DNA from: Streptomyces sp. NBC_00273
GTDB taxonomy: Bacteria > Actinomycetota > Actinomycetes > Streptomycetales > Streptomycetaceae
Length of the DNA: 64,000 nucleotides
Direction: 5' to 3'
Assembly (NCBI RefSeq): GCF_036178145.1
Contig: NZ_CP108067.1
Coordinates: 7,696,001 to 7,760,000 of the forward strand
Shown here: in pieces, positions 8,572 to 17,289 of the stretch
How the letters are laid out: every line of letters starts with the position of its first letter
Numbering within the stretch: the stretch's first letter is position 1
The notes under the pieces: model-generated
What the model was told of the DNA's origin: nothing
Database searches by the model: none
The model's input: only the letters and a program-made list of their open reading frames with translations
Position numbers and translations under genes: made by a program

Positions 8572-10386
8572 ATGACGGATTTGGCACCGAACATCATCGG
8601 CGCCCCCTCCAGCACGTCGGACGGCGCCACAGGCGCTCCGTCCGACGGGAAGTCGACGGCCCGGTCGGGCGGCCGCTTCGACCGCTGGACGCAGAAGCGC
8701 TGGTTCCTCCCGCTGGGGGAGGTCGTGGTCAGTGTCGTCGTCGCCCTCGGGTTCATGCTGCTGTGTACGCACATCAGCGTCAACCCCGTCACCCGGATCG
8801 GTCAGGTCAGCGGCCTCGCCAAGGTCCAGCAGTACGCGGCCCTGATCGGCATACCCGTCCTCGCGGTGCTGCTGTTCCTCGCCTACCGGGGCACCCTGCG
8901 CTACTACCAGGTCGCGCAGCGGCTGGTGTGCGCGGCCCTCGCGGGCCTGGCCACCGGCATCGTCGCGGGCGGCATCGCGGTCGCCCTGCACGGCACGCCG
9001 TGGGGCCTGGGCGGCCAGGAGGGCGACCCCGGCAACCTCATGGGCATGGCCAACGACATGATGCGCCACAAGGGCCTGCCGGGGGTCTACCCGCCCCTGT
9101 TCCCCGCCCTCCTCGCGCTCTGGGCCAAGGCCTTCCACAACGGCATCGCCGATGTGGGCCACGCCCTCAAGGACCTGCAGCTGATCCTCAGCGCACTGGT
9201 CGGCCCGATGGCCTACGTCGCGTGGCGACTGATGCTGCGTCCGTTCTGGGCGATGGCCATCGCCGTACCGGCCTCGATCGTGTTCCTCGACCCGATCCGC
9301 CCCTACAGCCACGGCTCCATGCTCGTCCTGCTGCCGCTGCTGGCCGCCGCCTTCCGCGAGATCCGCCGGGCCGACCAGCTCACGATGCGCTCCGCAGTGC
9401 TGCGCGGCCTCGGCTTCGGCATCGTGTTCGGCGTCATGTTCCTCTGGTACTCCGGCTGGTACCTGTGGGCCGCTCCGGGCGGTTTCGTCCTCGGCCTGCT
9501 GCTGTTCCCGTGGCGCCGCGGCCGGGTCGCCGTCAAGCGCGCGCTGGCCTTCCTCGGCGCCATGCTGATCACCGCCGCCGTCATCGGCGCGCCGCTGCTG
9601 TACCAGTTGGCCCGCCTGGGCGCCTCGACGGTGGACCGCTACGCCTACATCAACACCTACCTTGACCCGGCCTACGTGATGGGCTGGGCGTCCGACCGGG
9701 CCGGCGAGCAGACCTACCACAACTTCCCGGTGTCCGGCGAGCTCGCCGGCCAGACCGGCTTCGGCATCCTGCTGCTCCTCGGCGTGGGCCTCGGCGTGGG
9801 CCTCGGCCTGCGCAACATCGTGGTCCGCACCGCGGGCTTCGTCCTCGCCGGCGCCTGGCTGCTGCGCTTCTGGTTCGCCTCCCACATGGCGCACAACCAG
9901 GCCGTCCAGCTGTACCCGCGCACCACCTGGATCATCTTCTACTGCCTGATCATCCTGGCCGTCCTCGGCCTGATGCTCACCTACGAGCGCGGCTTCGGCT
10001 GGATCCGCGGCACGCTCCAGGAGGTCGCCCCGGCCCGGGCCGCCCGGATCTCCCCGCGCCTGCTGTCCCAGCTGGCCGCCGGCCTGATCTGCGTGACCGC
10101 CCTGTTCGCCACCATGGGCGGCTCCTGGTCGGCCAACCGCTTCATGCCGTCCACCAACCCGGGCGTCGAGGACCTCGGCCTGGACGCGCTCCGCGCCCAC
10201 CTGCAGCAGCTGCCGAACGGGAAGTGCCCCAAGTACTCGCCGTACAAGGGCAGGCAGGACTGCGCTCCGGTCAACATGAAGCTGACCGAGTACGTCTTCG
10301 TGCCGCCGGCGCGACCCAGTCTCTGGTGCGCCAACACGACCCCCCAGAACCTCGAGTTCGTCTGCGGCCGCCAGCCGAAGAACTGA
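8572..10386 (+). CDS. GT-C membrane glycosyltransferase, AftA-like
   Basis: A 604-residue protein with a polar 45-residue N-terminus, about twelve membrane segments, and a C-terminal extracytoplasmic domain with four cysteines (CPKYSPYKGRQDC and two more). GDPGNLMGMANDMMRHKGLPGVYPPLFP, in the first external loop, has the acidic and YPP features of polyprenyl-phosphate-dependent GT-C enzymes. The overall look is that of the arabinofuranosyltransferase AftA family annotated in actinobacteria. Streptomyces lacks mycobacterial arabinogalactan, so the acceptor is unknown. ATG 8572 was chosen over an upstream in-frame codon because the extension has low-complexity composition. Confidence 0.72.
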   Translation: MTDLAPNIIGAPSSTSDGATGAPSDGKSTARSGGRFDRWTQKRWFLPLGEVVVSVVVALGFMLLCTHISVNPVTRIGQVSGLAKVQQYAALIGIPVLAVLLFLAYRGTLRYYQVAQRLVCAALAGLATGIVAGGIAVALHGTPWGLGGQEGDPGNLMGMANDMMRHKGLPGVYPPLFPALLALWAKAFHNGIADVGHALKDLQLILSALVGPMAYVAWRLMLRPFWAMAIAVPASIVFLDPIRPYSHGSMLVLLPLLAAAFREIRRADQLTMRSAVLRGLGFGIVFGVMFLWYSGWYLWAAPGGFVLGLLLFPWRRGRVAVKRALAFLGAMLITAAVIGAPLLYQLARLGASTVDRYAYINTYLDPAYVMGWASDRAGEQTYHNFPVSGELAGQTGFGILLLLGVGLGVGLGLRNIVVRTAGFVLAGAWLLRFWFASHMAHNQAVQLYPRTTWIIFYCLIILAVLGLMLTYERGFGWIRGTLQEVAPARAARISPRLLSQLAAGLICVTALFATMGGSWSANRFMPSTNPGVEDLGLDALRAHLQQLPNGKCPKYSPYKGRQDCAPVNMKLTEYVFVPPARPSLWCANTTPQNLEFVCGRQPKN

Positions 10387-10401
10387 CCGCTCAGGTCCGC
10401 A

Positions 10402-10437
10402 CGCCGCCGGGGCCCGTCACGACGGGCCCCGGCGGCG
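10402..10437. terminator. Bidirectional terminator between convergent genes
   Basis: A perfect 17-bp inverted repeat (10402-10418 with 10421-10437) with a two-base centre. It lies between the stop of the glycosyltransferase gene on the plus strand and the stop of the AAA+ gene on the minus strand. Confidence 0.85.
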
Positions 10438-10452
10438 CGTCTGCTTCCGCCC

Positions 10453-12372
10453 TCAGAGGGTCGGGGGCTCCGGCCGCTCCTGGGGGCCGCGGCCCGACAG
10501 GACCTCCCCGTACGCCTGCATCAGGTCGGGCAGCCGCAGCGTCGCCAGGTCGTCCCGCGACGGCTCACCCGCGAAGCCCGCCAGCCGCAGGTCCCGGTAC
10601 GCGCAGCTCTTCTCGTACAGGGTCCGCAGGAAGCGGCCGTTGCCGAGCTCGTCGATCCAGCCCTGCTCCACCACGTGCGCGCTGATGCTGCGCAGCTCCT
10701 CCAGCGCCTCCTCGTCCCAGTGGTCCCCGTTCGCGTCCGCCAGCACCCCGCCGATCGCGGTCAGTTCCAGCGGCCGGTAGCTGGGGAAGTCCACCCGGGT
10801 GGTGAAGCGCGACGACAGCCCCGGATTGGCGGCCAGCAGCCGGTCCATCCCCGCAGGGTAGCCCGCCAGGATCACCACCAGGTGGTCCCGGTTGTCCTCG
10901 GCCCGCTTCAGCAGCACCTGCAGGGCCTCGTCGCCGTACGCGTCGCCCTTGCTGTAGCCCGAGTTGGACAGCGAGTAGGCCTCGTCGACGAACAGCACCC
11001 CGCCGATCGCCGAATCGATCAGCTCGTTCGCCTTCACCGCCGTCTGCCCGAGGAACTCGCCCACGAGGTCGGCCCGTTGGGCCTCCACCAGATGGTCGCC
11101 GCCGAGCAGCCCCAGCGCGTAGAACACCCGGCCCAGGATCCGGGCCACGGTCGTCTTGCCCGTACCGGAGGGCCCGGAGAACACGAAGTGCCGCTTCGGC
11201 GGCTGCACCGGCAGCCCCTGACCCGCCCGCAGCCGCGCCATGTGCAGCTGCGCCGAGAGCGCCTTCACCTGCCGCTTGACCGGTTCCAGGCCCACCATCC
11301 GCTCCAGCTCCGCCAGCGCCTCGGCGAGCGCCGCCGGGTCCGCCGGCCCGGCCGGCAACCCCTCGGGCGTGCCCTGTGGCGGGACCGGCGCCTTGCGCCG
11401 CGCCCCCTCCACGCGTCCCGCCGGGGGAGCGGGCGGAACCAGCGGATCGGGCTCCACCTGGCCGTCCGCCGCGACGTCCTGGACGGGCCCGCCGCCCAGC
11501 GCGACCGCCGCGAGGTCCCCGCCGGCCGGGGACGGGCCGTGCCCGCTGTAGCCCCCGTACGCGGCGTACCCCGCCAGGCCCGCCAGATCGGCCACGCCGT
11601 CGGTGTCGTCACCGTCCTCGATGGCCGTCAGCCGGGCCGCCGTGTCCATGAACGAGGGATCCACCCGGTGCACCGCCCGGTACAGCGGCAGCGCCGCCGC
11701 GCTGCGCCCGGTGCCCTCCCGCGCCCGCGCCAGCCAGTACCGCAGCTCCTTGCGCTGGGGCTGCTCGCTGCGACACCGCATCAGCGCCGCCGCCAGCATC
11801 GGCTCCGCCTGCCCGTACATCTCCAGCCGGACCCGCGCCATCCCGCCGAACAGCCCGGCCTCGATGCCCAGCAGCGGATCGTTGACCAGCGGCTCGGTGT
11901 GTCGGACCAGCTGCTCCCAGTCCTTGACCAGATAGGCCCGGCAGGCGTGCAGGAACCGTACCTGCGCATCGGTGTCCACCGGCGGCAGCGCGGCCAGGGC
12001 CTGGTCCAGTTCGGGCACGTGGCGGCCGTCCAGCCAGTGCGAGGCATGCGCGAGGAGCAGATCGCGCCGGCTCTCCAGCACCGGCTGCACCCACCAGCCC
12101 AGCCAGTACCAGGAGTTCAGCGTCCGACGGTGCCGGGCGCGCTGCTCGCCGAACCGGTCCCGGTGGGCGTACATGCGAAGTAACGCGTTACCGGTGTCGA
12201 CCCGGAGCGCGTGCAGGCCCAGCCATGCGTCCGCCATGGAGGGGTCGAGCCGTACGGCCGCCCGGAACTCTTCCTCGGCCTGCGGATAGGCGCCCATGGT
12301 GCAGGCGTCGACCCCGCGCAGCCAGGCCAGTTCGGCCGGGGCGTGCATGCTGCCCGGCGTGCCGAAATCCAT
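10453..12372 (-). CDS. TPR-AAA+ ATPase (CbxX/CfxQ, EccA-like) with a TTA codon
   Basis: A 639-residue protein with helical TPR-like repeats over residues 1-270, a proline-rich linker, and a C-terminal AAA+ domain. Walker A is GPSGTGKTTVARILG, Walker B is GGVLFVDEAYSL, and the arginine-finger region is GLSSRFTTRVDF. This is the architecture of EccA, the cytosolic ATPase of type VII secretion. No other ESX gene is in the window, so the target is unknown. I chose ATG 12372, which has GGGGGA upstream. Leu64 is encoded by TTA (12181-12183), implying dependence on the bldA tRNA and late, developmental expression. Confidence 0.85.
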   Translation of the reverse strand: MDFGTPGSMHAPAELAWLRGVDACTMGAYPQAEEEFRAAVRLDPSMADAWLGLHALRVDTGNALLRMYAHRDRFGEQRARHRRTLNSWYWLGWWVQPVLESRRDLLLAHASHWLDGRHVPELDQALAALPPVDTDAQVRFLHACRAYLVKDWEQLVRHTEPLVNDPLLGIEAGLFGGMARVRLEMYGQAEPMLAAALMRCRSEQPQRKELRYWLARAREGTGRSAAALPLYRAVHRVDPSFMDTAARLTAIEDGDDTDGVADLAGLAGYAAYGGYSGHGPSPAGGDLAAVALGGGPVQDVAADGQVEPDPLVPPAPPAGRVEGARRKAPVPPQGTPEGLPAGPADPAALAEALAELERMVGLEPVKRQVKALSAQLHMARLRAGQGLPVQPPKRHFVFSGPSGTGKTTVARILGRVFYALGLLGGDHLVEAQRADLVGEFLGQTAVKANELIDSAIGGVLFVDEAYSLSNSGYSKGDAYGDEALQVLLKRAEDNRDHLVVILAGYPAGMDRLLAANPGLSSRFTTRVDFPSYRPLELTAIGGVLADANGDHWDEEALEELRSISAHVVEQGWIDELGNGRFLRTLYEKSCAYRDLRLAGFAGEPSRDDLATLRLPDLMQAYGEVLSGRGPQERPEPPTL

Positions 12373-12606
12373 CACGTCCCCCACAAGCCGCCCCCGTGGT
12401 GCGCGGCAACCTCCGTGACGAGCACATGAGTTGCCCACTGCGCCGATGAAATCAGGGCTGCATCGTACCTGCGGTCACGCACCTTACGTAGGGCGCGACA
12501 GGTCCGTTTCCGGCGTGCGCCCCTGGGGCGAACGGTGACTCAGGGTGAAGGATCGGGGTGGATCGGCCGCGCGTGACACCGCCCGGGAGGGGGTTCGCGG
12601 GCAGAA

Positions 12607-12644
12607 CGAAGCCCCCGATCACGGGGGAACAACCGGGGGCTTCG
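12607..12644. terminator. Two mutually exclusive hairpins in the 12373-12751 gap
   Basis: CGAAGCCCCCG (12607-12617) pairs perfectly with 12634-12644, while CCCCCG can instead pair with CGGGGG at 12621-12626. It lies between the end of the kinase gene and the promoter region of the AAA+ gene, both on the minus strand, so it most likely terminates the kinase transcript. The rest of the gap (12373-12606 and 12645-12751) holds no gene that I can see. Confidence 0.6.
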
Positions 12645-12751
12645 TGTCCGCGGCAGCCCGTAGGGGCCGCGCATTCAGAACGTAGGGCCGTCGCGGGCCC
12701 CGGGTCAAGCGGGTCGGCCGGGGCCCGGCGGGGGCGGATTTCCGGGGGCGT

Positions 12752-13384
12752 TCAGGCCCGGGGGAGTTCGTTACTCCCGGTGACGGAAGCGGAGGATCCT
12801 ACGGTCGCACGGGCCCCGGAAGACCACTCGTATCCCGTACCACTCTGGCGTACCAGGGTGTCGGCGAAGGGGCGCGAAGGATCGTTGGAGAAGTGCGCGC
12901 GCTCCGCGCGCTCCCATCCGTCCCAGAAGTCGGAAAGTTCACGCCCGTCCCGGTTCCGCCCCCGTTGCCAGGACTGCTCGCGCGGCGTCTCCATCCACAG
13001 CAGCCGCGCCAGCCGCGGCCGCAGCGCCGCCCGCCCCGCGCCGACCCCCTCGACCAGGAGCACCGGCGCCGGCTCCAGCACCCGCTCGGGACCGAACCGG
13101 CGCTCCACCCAGTCGTACGGGGCCCAGTGCGCGGGTCGTCCGGCGGCGAGTGGCTCCAGCACCTGCGCGCGCAGCCGCTCCTCCCAGCCGAACAGCTCCT
13201 CGTGGGTGGCCACGTCGTCCAGGTGCAGCACGGGCGCCCCCAGCGCCTCGGCGAGCCGCCCCGCAAAGGTGCTCTTCCCGGACCCGGCGTGCCCGTCGAT
13301 CCCGATCAGGCGCACCGGGCCGAGGGACGGCGGCAGCGCGGCGAGCTCCCGGGCGAGTGACTCAAGTGACTGGTGCGACTCCAC
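12752..13384 (-). CDS. Uridine-kinase-like P-loop protein
   Basis: A 210-residue protein with Walker A GIDGHAGSGKST at about residue 24, then LHLDDVATHEELFGWEERL and, later, PVLLVEGVGAGR. These are the P-loop, the DD-type substrate loop and the Walker B strand of the uridine kinase/phosphoribulokinase superfamily. The substrate is not known, and closely similar Streptomyces proteins are simply called uridine kinase family. The GTG at 13384 sits six bases after a TACGCT -10 box (13391-13396 on the opposite strand), the leaderless arrangement common in this genus. Confidence 0.75.
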   Translation of the reverse strand: MESHQSLESLARELAALPPSLGPVRLIGIDGHAGSGKSTFAGRLAEALGAPVLHLDDVATHEELFGWEERLRAQVLEPLAAGRPAHWAPYDWVERRFGPERVLEPAPVLLVEGVGAGRAALRPRLARLLWMETPREQSWQRGRNRDGRELSDFWDGWERAERAHFSNDPSRPFADTLVRQSGTGYEWSSGARATVGSSASVTGSNELPRA

Positions 13385-13510
13385 CCGACCAGCGTAGACA
13401 GGCCCGACACGACCCGCGGCTTCGGGCCGCCGCCGCCGGGAACTGCAAGGGTGATGCCGGAAGCCACCGGAGAGCCACCGAAGGACCGACCCACCCTGGG
13501 GGAACACGCG

Positions 13511-14884
13511 ATGACCGAACCCACGCCGCGCAGGGCCGTACTCGTCGCCGCACTCGCGGTCGCCACCGCGGCCACCGCCGCCACCGTCTCCGGCGCCAGC
13601 GCCTCGGCGGCCCCTCCCACTCCTCCCGCCCCGCGGGCCCCGGGCCGCACCGTCGACAACCGCTTCTGGTACTCCTACGGCCACTGGCTCGCGGGCACCC
13701 ACCAGGGCACCACCGCCGTCGGCGGCGCCCGCCCGGGCCTGGAGATCGCCACGGCCGTCGGCCGCACCGAGTACGCCGACCCGCACACCGGTCGCAAGAG
13801 CACCTGGGAGTACGCCACCTGGACCTCCCCCGTGCACCGTTCCACCGTGCCCGCCACCGAGGCCATCGCCTCCTGGAACGCCCGCACCCCGGCCGGGACC
13901 TGGATCCAGATCGAACTGCGCGGCACCTACACCGACGGCACCGCCACCCCCTGGTACGTGATGGGCCGCTGGGCCTCCGGCGACGGGGACATCCGCCGCA
14001 CCTCGGTGGACGGCCAGAGCGACGGCAGGTCCACCGTCTGGACCGACACCCTGGCCCTCGACCCGCCGGCCGCCACCGCCGGCCTGCGGATCGCGGCCTG
14101 GCAGTTGCGCCTCACCCTCCACCGCAGGCCCGGCGCCGAGCACGGTCCCACCGTACGGCTCGCGGGCGCCATGGTCTCCGACGTCCCGGACCGCTTCACC
14201 GTCCCGGCCTCCACCCCCTCCCGTACGGCCCACGAGCTGAAGGTCCCGCGCTACTCGCAGGAGGTCCACGCCGGCCGGTACCCCGAGTACGACAACGGCG
14301 GCGAAGCCTGGTGCAGCCCCACCTCCTCGCAGATGATCATCGAGTACTGGGGCGGCCGGGCCGCCCCCTCCGACCTGACCTGGGTCGACCCGAAGTACTC
14401 CGACCCGCAGATCTGCCACGCGGCCCGCTCCACCTACGACGCCGCCTACAAGGGCTGCGGCAACTGGCCCTTCAACGCCGCGTACGCCGCCACCTACCGC
14501 GGGCTGGCCGGAGTCGTCACCCGCCTCACCTCCCTGACCGACCTGGAGACCCTGGTCCGGTCCGGCATCCCGGCCATCACCTCCCAGTCCTTCCGCCCCG
14601 ACGAACTCACGGGCGCGGGCTACGGCACCGCCGGCCACCTGATGACCGTGATCGGCTTCACCGCCGCCGGGGACGTGATCGCGAACGACCCCAACTCGCG
14701 GGACAACACCGCCGTGCGCCGCGTCTACAAGCGCGCCGAGTGGGAGAACATCTGGCTGCGTACCAAGCGCACGGGGGCCTCCGGCAAGGTCACCTCGGGC
14801 TCCGGCGGCATCTGCTACCTCTACGCGCCGGCCCGCCTGAGCCGGGCGCAGTTCCGGGCGCTGCGGGCGGTGGGGGTGTTGTGA
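13511..14884 (+). CDS. Exported C39-like peptidase family protein
   Basis: A 457-residue protein with an N-terminal export signal (PRRAVLVAALAVATAATAA) and an alanine-type cleavage region near residue 38. A beta-rich N-terminal domain is followed by a C-terminal papain-like domain. The catalytic candidates are Cys268 in GGEAWCSPTSSQMI, His376 in GTAGHLMTVIGF and the Asp/Asn of IANDPNS. This is the C39_2 bacteriocin-processing fold used by many secreted actinobacterial proteins. The substrate is unknown. ATG 13511 was preferred because it begins immediately before the signal peptide; it is preceded by GGGGGA. Confidence 0.82.
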   Translation: MTEPTPRRAVLVAALAVATAATAATVSGASASAAPPTPPAPRAPGRTVDNRFWYSYGHWLAGTHQGTTAVGGARPGLEIATAVGRTEYADPHTGRKSTWEYATWTSPVHRSTVPATEAIASWNARTPAGTWIQIELRGTYTDGTATPWYVMGRWASGDGDIRRTSVDGQSDGRSTVWTDTLALDPPAATAGLRIAAWQLRLTLHRRPGAEHGPTVRLAGAMVSDVPDRFTVPASTPSRTAHELKVPRYSQEVHAGRYPEYDNGGEAWCSPTSSQMIIEYWGGRAAPSDLTWVDPKYSDPQICHAARSTYDAAYKGCGNWPFNAAYAATYRGLAGVVTRLTSLTDLETLVRSGIPAITSQSFRPDELTGAGYGTAGHLMTVIGFTAAGDVIANDPNSRDNTAVRRVYKRAEWENIWLRTKRTGASGKVTSGSGGICYLYAPARLSRAQFRALRAVGVL

Positions 14885-14982
14885 GAATGTCGCCCACTTT
14901 TCCGTTGACCAAGCGGCACGGATAAGCGGAACATAGTGGGGTAAATGGCGGATAAAGGCTTCTCAGTAGGAGGCGGCCGGCC

Positions 14983-15414
14983 ATGACCACCCATCCCAAC
15001 ATCGAGCACCACCCCGATCTCGCCGAGATGCGCACTCGGTTCGAGCGGGTGACCACCACTCCCCGGGCGCAGGCCGTCGAAGCGCTCGCCCTGATCACGG
15101 GCCTGTACCTGGCCGCCTCGCCGTGGATCGTGGGGTTCAGCGCCCTCACCCCGCTGGCCATCAACAACCTGATCGCCGGCCTGGCCTTCTGCCTGTGCAT
15201 GAGCGGTCTGGGTTCCGCCTACGAGCGCACTCACGCGATGGCGTGGACGGCGGTCGCCCTCGGAGCGTGGACGATCATCGCCCCGTGGGCCATCGCCGGT
15301 GAGATGGACACGACGCGAACGGTGGTCAGCAACGTGATCGCCGGAGGCATCGCCCTGTGCCTCGGCCTCGCGATGGCCGGCATGGCGAGCCGCGACCGGG
15401 GGTCCCGCACCTGA
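14983..15414 (+). CDS. SPW-repeat membrane protein
   Basis: A 143-residue protein with four membrane helices in two repeats, carrying YLAASPWIVGFS at about residue 45 and WTIIAPWAIAG at about residue 101. These are the paired S/A-P-W motifs that name the SPW family. Function is unknown. The gene follows the peptidase on the same strand after 98 bases. ATG 14983 is preceded by GGAGGC at a normal distance. Confidence 0.85.
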   Translation: MTTHPNIEHHPDLAEMRTRFERVTTTPRAQAVEALALITGLYLAASPWIVGFSALTPLAINNLIAGLAFCLCMSGLGSAYERTHAMAWTAVALGAWTIIAPWAIAGEMDTTRTVVSNVIAGGIALCLGLAMAGMASRDRGSRT

Positions 15415-15495
15415 GGGGGCGCCGGAGGGAGCGCCCCATGAACGAGCGCGCCGGGTCCCGACCGACGAGGCCGGGGCCCGGCCGTCTGCCGCCGG

Positions 15496-15549
15496 GACCC
15501 GGGCCCGGGTCGCCCCCGCTCATCTCCCTGCCCCTGCCCCTGCCCCTGT
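15496..15549. repeat. Perfect palindrome plus CCCTGC tandem repeat
   Basis: GACCCGGGCCCGGGTC is a 16-bp perfect palindrome at 15496-15511. It is followed by about four copies of a six-base CCCTGC unit at 15526-15549. Both lie in the non-coding gap before the small membrane protein gene. Confidence 0.6.
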
Positions 15550-15632
15550 CCGTGTATGTCGGTGTTTGCGTGATGCACGCCACCCATGACGTCCCTACCG
15601 CGAAAGCCGCGAACGCTGGCACATTGGACGCC

Positions 15633-15785
15633 ATGACTGCCGACAGCGCCGCCCCCATCGCCGCTCCCCGGAGCCTCGCCCGGACCGGAGGCCCCAAGGA
15701 CGACTCCACCTGGCTGGAGCACGTGCTCGGCTGGACCCTCGTGGTCGTCGTCGCCATGTTCGTCACCCAGGTCGGCTGGCTCTGA
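15633..15785 (+). CDS. Small single-pass membrane protein
   Basis: A 50-residue reading frame: a polar N-terminus with ARTGGPKDDSTWLEHVLG, then one hydrophobic helix (about residues 30-47) ending VTQVGWL. The ATG is seven bases after CACATT (15620-15625), a leaderless layout shared by several other genes in the window. I have an impression that similar short proteins are conserved in Streptomyces but cannot confirm it. Function is unknown. A longer in-frame start at 15438 would cross the repeat at 15496-15549 and is less likely. Confidence 0.6.
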   Translation: MTADSAAPIAAPRSLARTGGPKDDSTWLEHVLGWTLVVVVAMFVTQVGWL

Positions 15786-15789
15786 GCCC

Positions 15790-16020
15790 CTCCCGGTCCG
15801 GGATCGCGAGGCCTCCAGCAGCGGCCCGTCCGGGCTGAAGGCGACGCACAACAGCCCTTCGACGCACCCGCCCGCCGTACCTCGTGAGGTGCGAGGTCTC
15901 ATGGCCGCGCAGATCGAGGGGCCTGGCCGCGAGAGCGTACCCCTCCCCGCCGTCCCGGGTGCGTAGCCGGTAGTCGCGGAGCGACGCCGCGCGCACCTCC
16001 AGCGCCAGCACCTCCAACGG
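15790..16020 (-). pseudogene. Possible decayed WD40-like gene fragment
   Basis: On the minus strand one frame reads LRDYRLRTRDGGEGYALA and LDLRGHETSHLTRYGGR. After a one-base shift the next frame reads VEGLLCVAFSPDGPLLEA, which resembles a WD40 blade. No single frame joins them and no start codon is supported. I call it a remnant with low confidence; it could also be non-coding sequence that happens to resemble the motif. Confidence 0.25.
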
Positions 16021-16452
16021 CCCGCCCGCGGTGGGCGCCTGGGCAGACCCGGCGGTCCCGGCGGCCCGGGCGGCCGGTACCCGTGGAACCCCGTCGACCG
16101 GGCCCTGCGCGGACCAGGAGCGGGAAGAGCGGGACCAGCAGACCGCCCGAGAACGGCCGGGTCCGCAGCCGCAGCCGGTCGCGGACCAGGCGTGCGACTT
16201 CACCCCCACCACCTCGATGTTCCCGGTCGATCTACGGCGTCCCGAAAGCGGCGTCGCCGTCGAGTCGCCGTCGAGTCGCCGTCGACGGAGCGGTCCGTCC
16301 GCAGGTACGAGGTGGGGCCCTTGCTGCTCAGCTTCGAGGAGAAGACCCCCGATGCTCTTGCCGCCAGATGCGCAGGGAAGTGCGAAATGAGCTCGGCGCG
16401 CAGGTCTGCCCTAAGGTGGGCGTCCTGTGGCAGTTCGAGGCTAGGGCTGGAT
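16021..16452. other. Non-coding stretch with an 11-bp tandem repeat
   Basis: No credible gene is seen here. GTCGCCGTCGA occurs three times in tandem at 16253-16285. The stretch ends at the start of the TetR gene. Confidence 0.5.
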
Positions 16453-17142
16453 TTGAATAATAGTCAACAGCGCGGAACGACCGGTCGATCGCAAGCGCGC
16501 AGGGCCGAACTCATAGCCACCGGGCGCAAGTTGTTCGCCGACACCCCGTACGACGCGCTCTCCATGGACGACATCGCCAAACACGCGGGCGTCGCCAAGG
16601 GGTTGATCTACTACTACTTCGACAGCAAGCGCGGCTACTACCTCGCCATCGTCGAGGACTCCGTGGCCGAGCTCGTCGCCCGGGCCGGCGGCGACACCGA
16701 CCTTCCCGGCGCGGAGCGCGTCCGCCGCACCATCGAGGGCTACCTGCACTACGCCGAGCACCACCGCGCCGCCTACCGCACCATCGTCAGCGGCGGCGTC
16801 GGCTCCGACGCCGAGGTACTCGCCATCCGCGACGTCGTCCGCGAGGAGCTCGTCGCCACGATCGCCGAAGGCGCGTACGGACGCCGTGCCCTCCCGCCGA
16901 TCGCCCGGCTCGCCCTCGTGGGCTGGCTCTCCGGGGTCGAAGGAGCCACCCTGGACTGGATCGGGGTGCTCGGCGCCCCGGGACAGCCCGATCGCTCCGA
17001 GCTCGGAGCCCTGCTCGTGCGCCAGCTGCGCGCGACACTGGAGGTGATCGAGGAGTTCGTCCCGGAGTGTCCGGCACCTCCCGGCTCCGAAGAGCCGTTC
17101 GATCCGCTCGGTGATCTTGCCCCGGTGACGGGAAGCCCCTGA
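16453..17142 (+). CDS. TetR-family transcriptional regulator
   Basis: A 229-residue protein. The N-terminal helix-turn-helix (residues 10-60) contains YDALSMDDIAKHAGVAKGLIYYYFDSKRGYYLAI, read here by its core DDIAKHAGVAKGLIYYYFDS. The ligand domain follows. The only reasonable start close to the helix-turn-helix is the TTG at 16453; TAGGGC at 16442-16447 could serve as a -10 box for a leaderless message. It lies 147 bases upstream of an acyl-CoA dehydrogenase on the same strand, so control of fatty-acid degradation is a plausible role. No operator palindrome was evident. Confidence 0.82.
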   Translation: MNNSQQRGTTGRSQARRAELIATGRKLFADTPYDALSMDDIAKHAGVAKGLIYYYFDSKRGYYLAIVEDSVAELVARAGGDTDLPGAERVRRTIEGYLHYAEHHRAAYRTIVSGGVGSDAEVLAIRDVVREELVATIAEGAYGRRALPPIARLALVGWLSGVEGATLDWIGVLGAPGQPDRSELGALLVRQLRATLEVIEEFVPECPAPPGSEEPFDPLGDLAPVTGSP

Positions 17143-17289
17143 TCGGGCATACTCAAGCCGCCGCAGCCGCTGAACAGCCCCTTCCGTGACCCGGGAGGGC
17201 AGCATCGGCTGTGGGATTACCGAGACCCGGTGGCGCGTCCCACACCTCACGCGTCGCCGCCGTGCCCGACCAGGGAGGAGAGCGCCGCC

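Noticed and set aside
10453..12372. Type VII secretion locus
   Set aside because: Only an EccA-like ATPase is present; no WxG100, EccC, EccB or mycosin gene is seen nearby.
12600..12700. tRNA-like inverted repeats
   Set aside because: No TpsiC loop sequence, acceptor stem or anticodon arm can be drawn; it is a terminator-like structure.
15438..15785. Longer version of the small membrane protein starting at 15438
   Set aside because: The extension runs through a tandem repeat and a palindrome, and a leaderless start at 15633 fits better.
17143..17289. TetR operator between the regulator and the acyl-CoA dehydrogenase
   Set aside because: I found no convincing palindrome in the 147-base gap.
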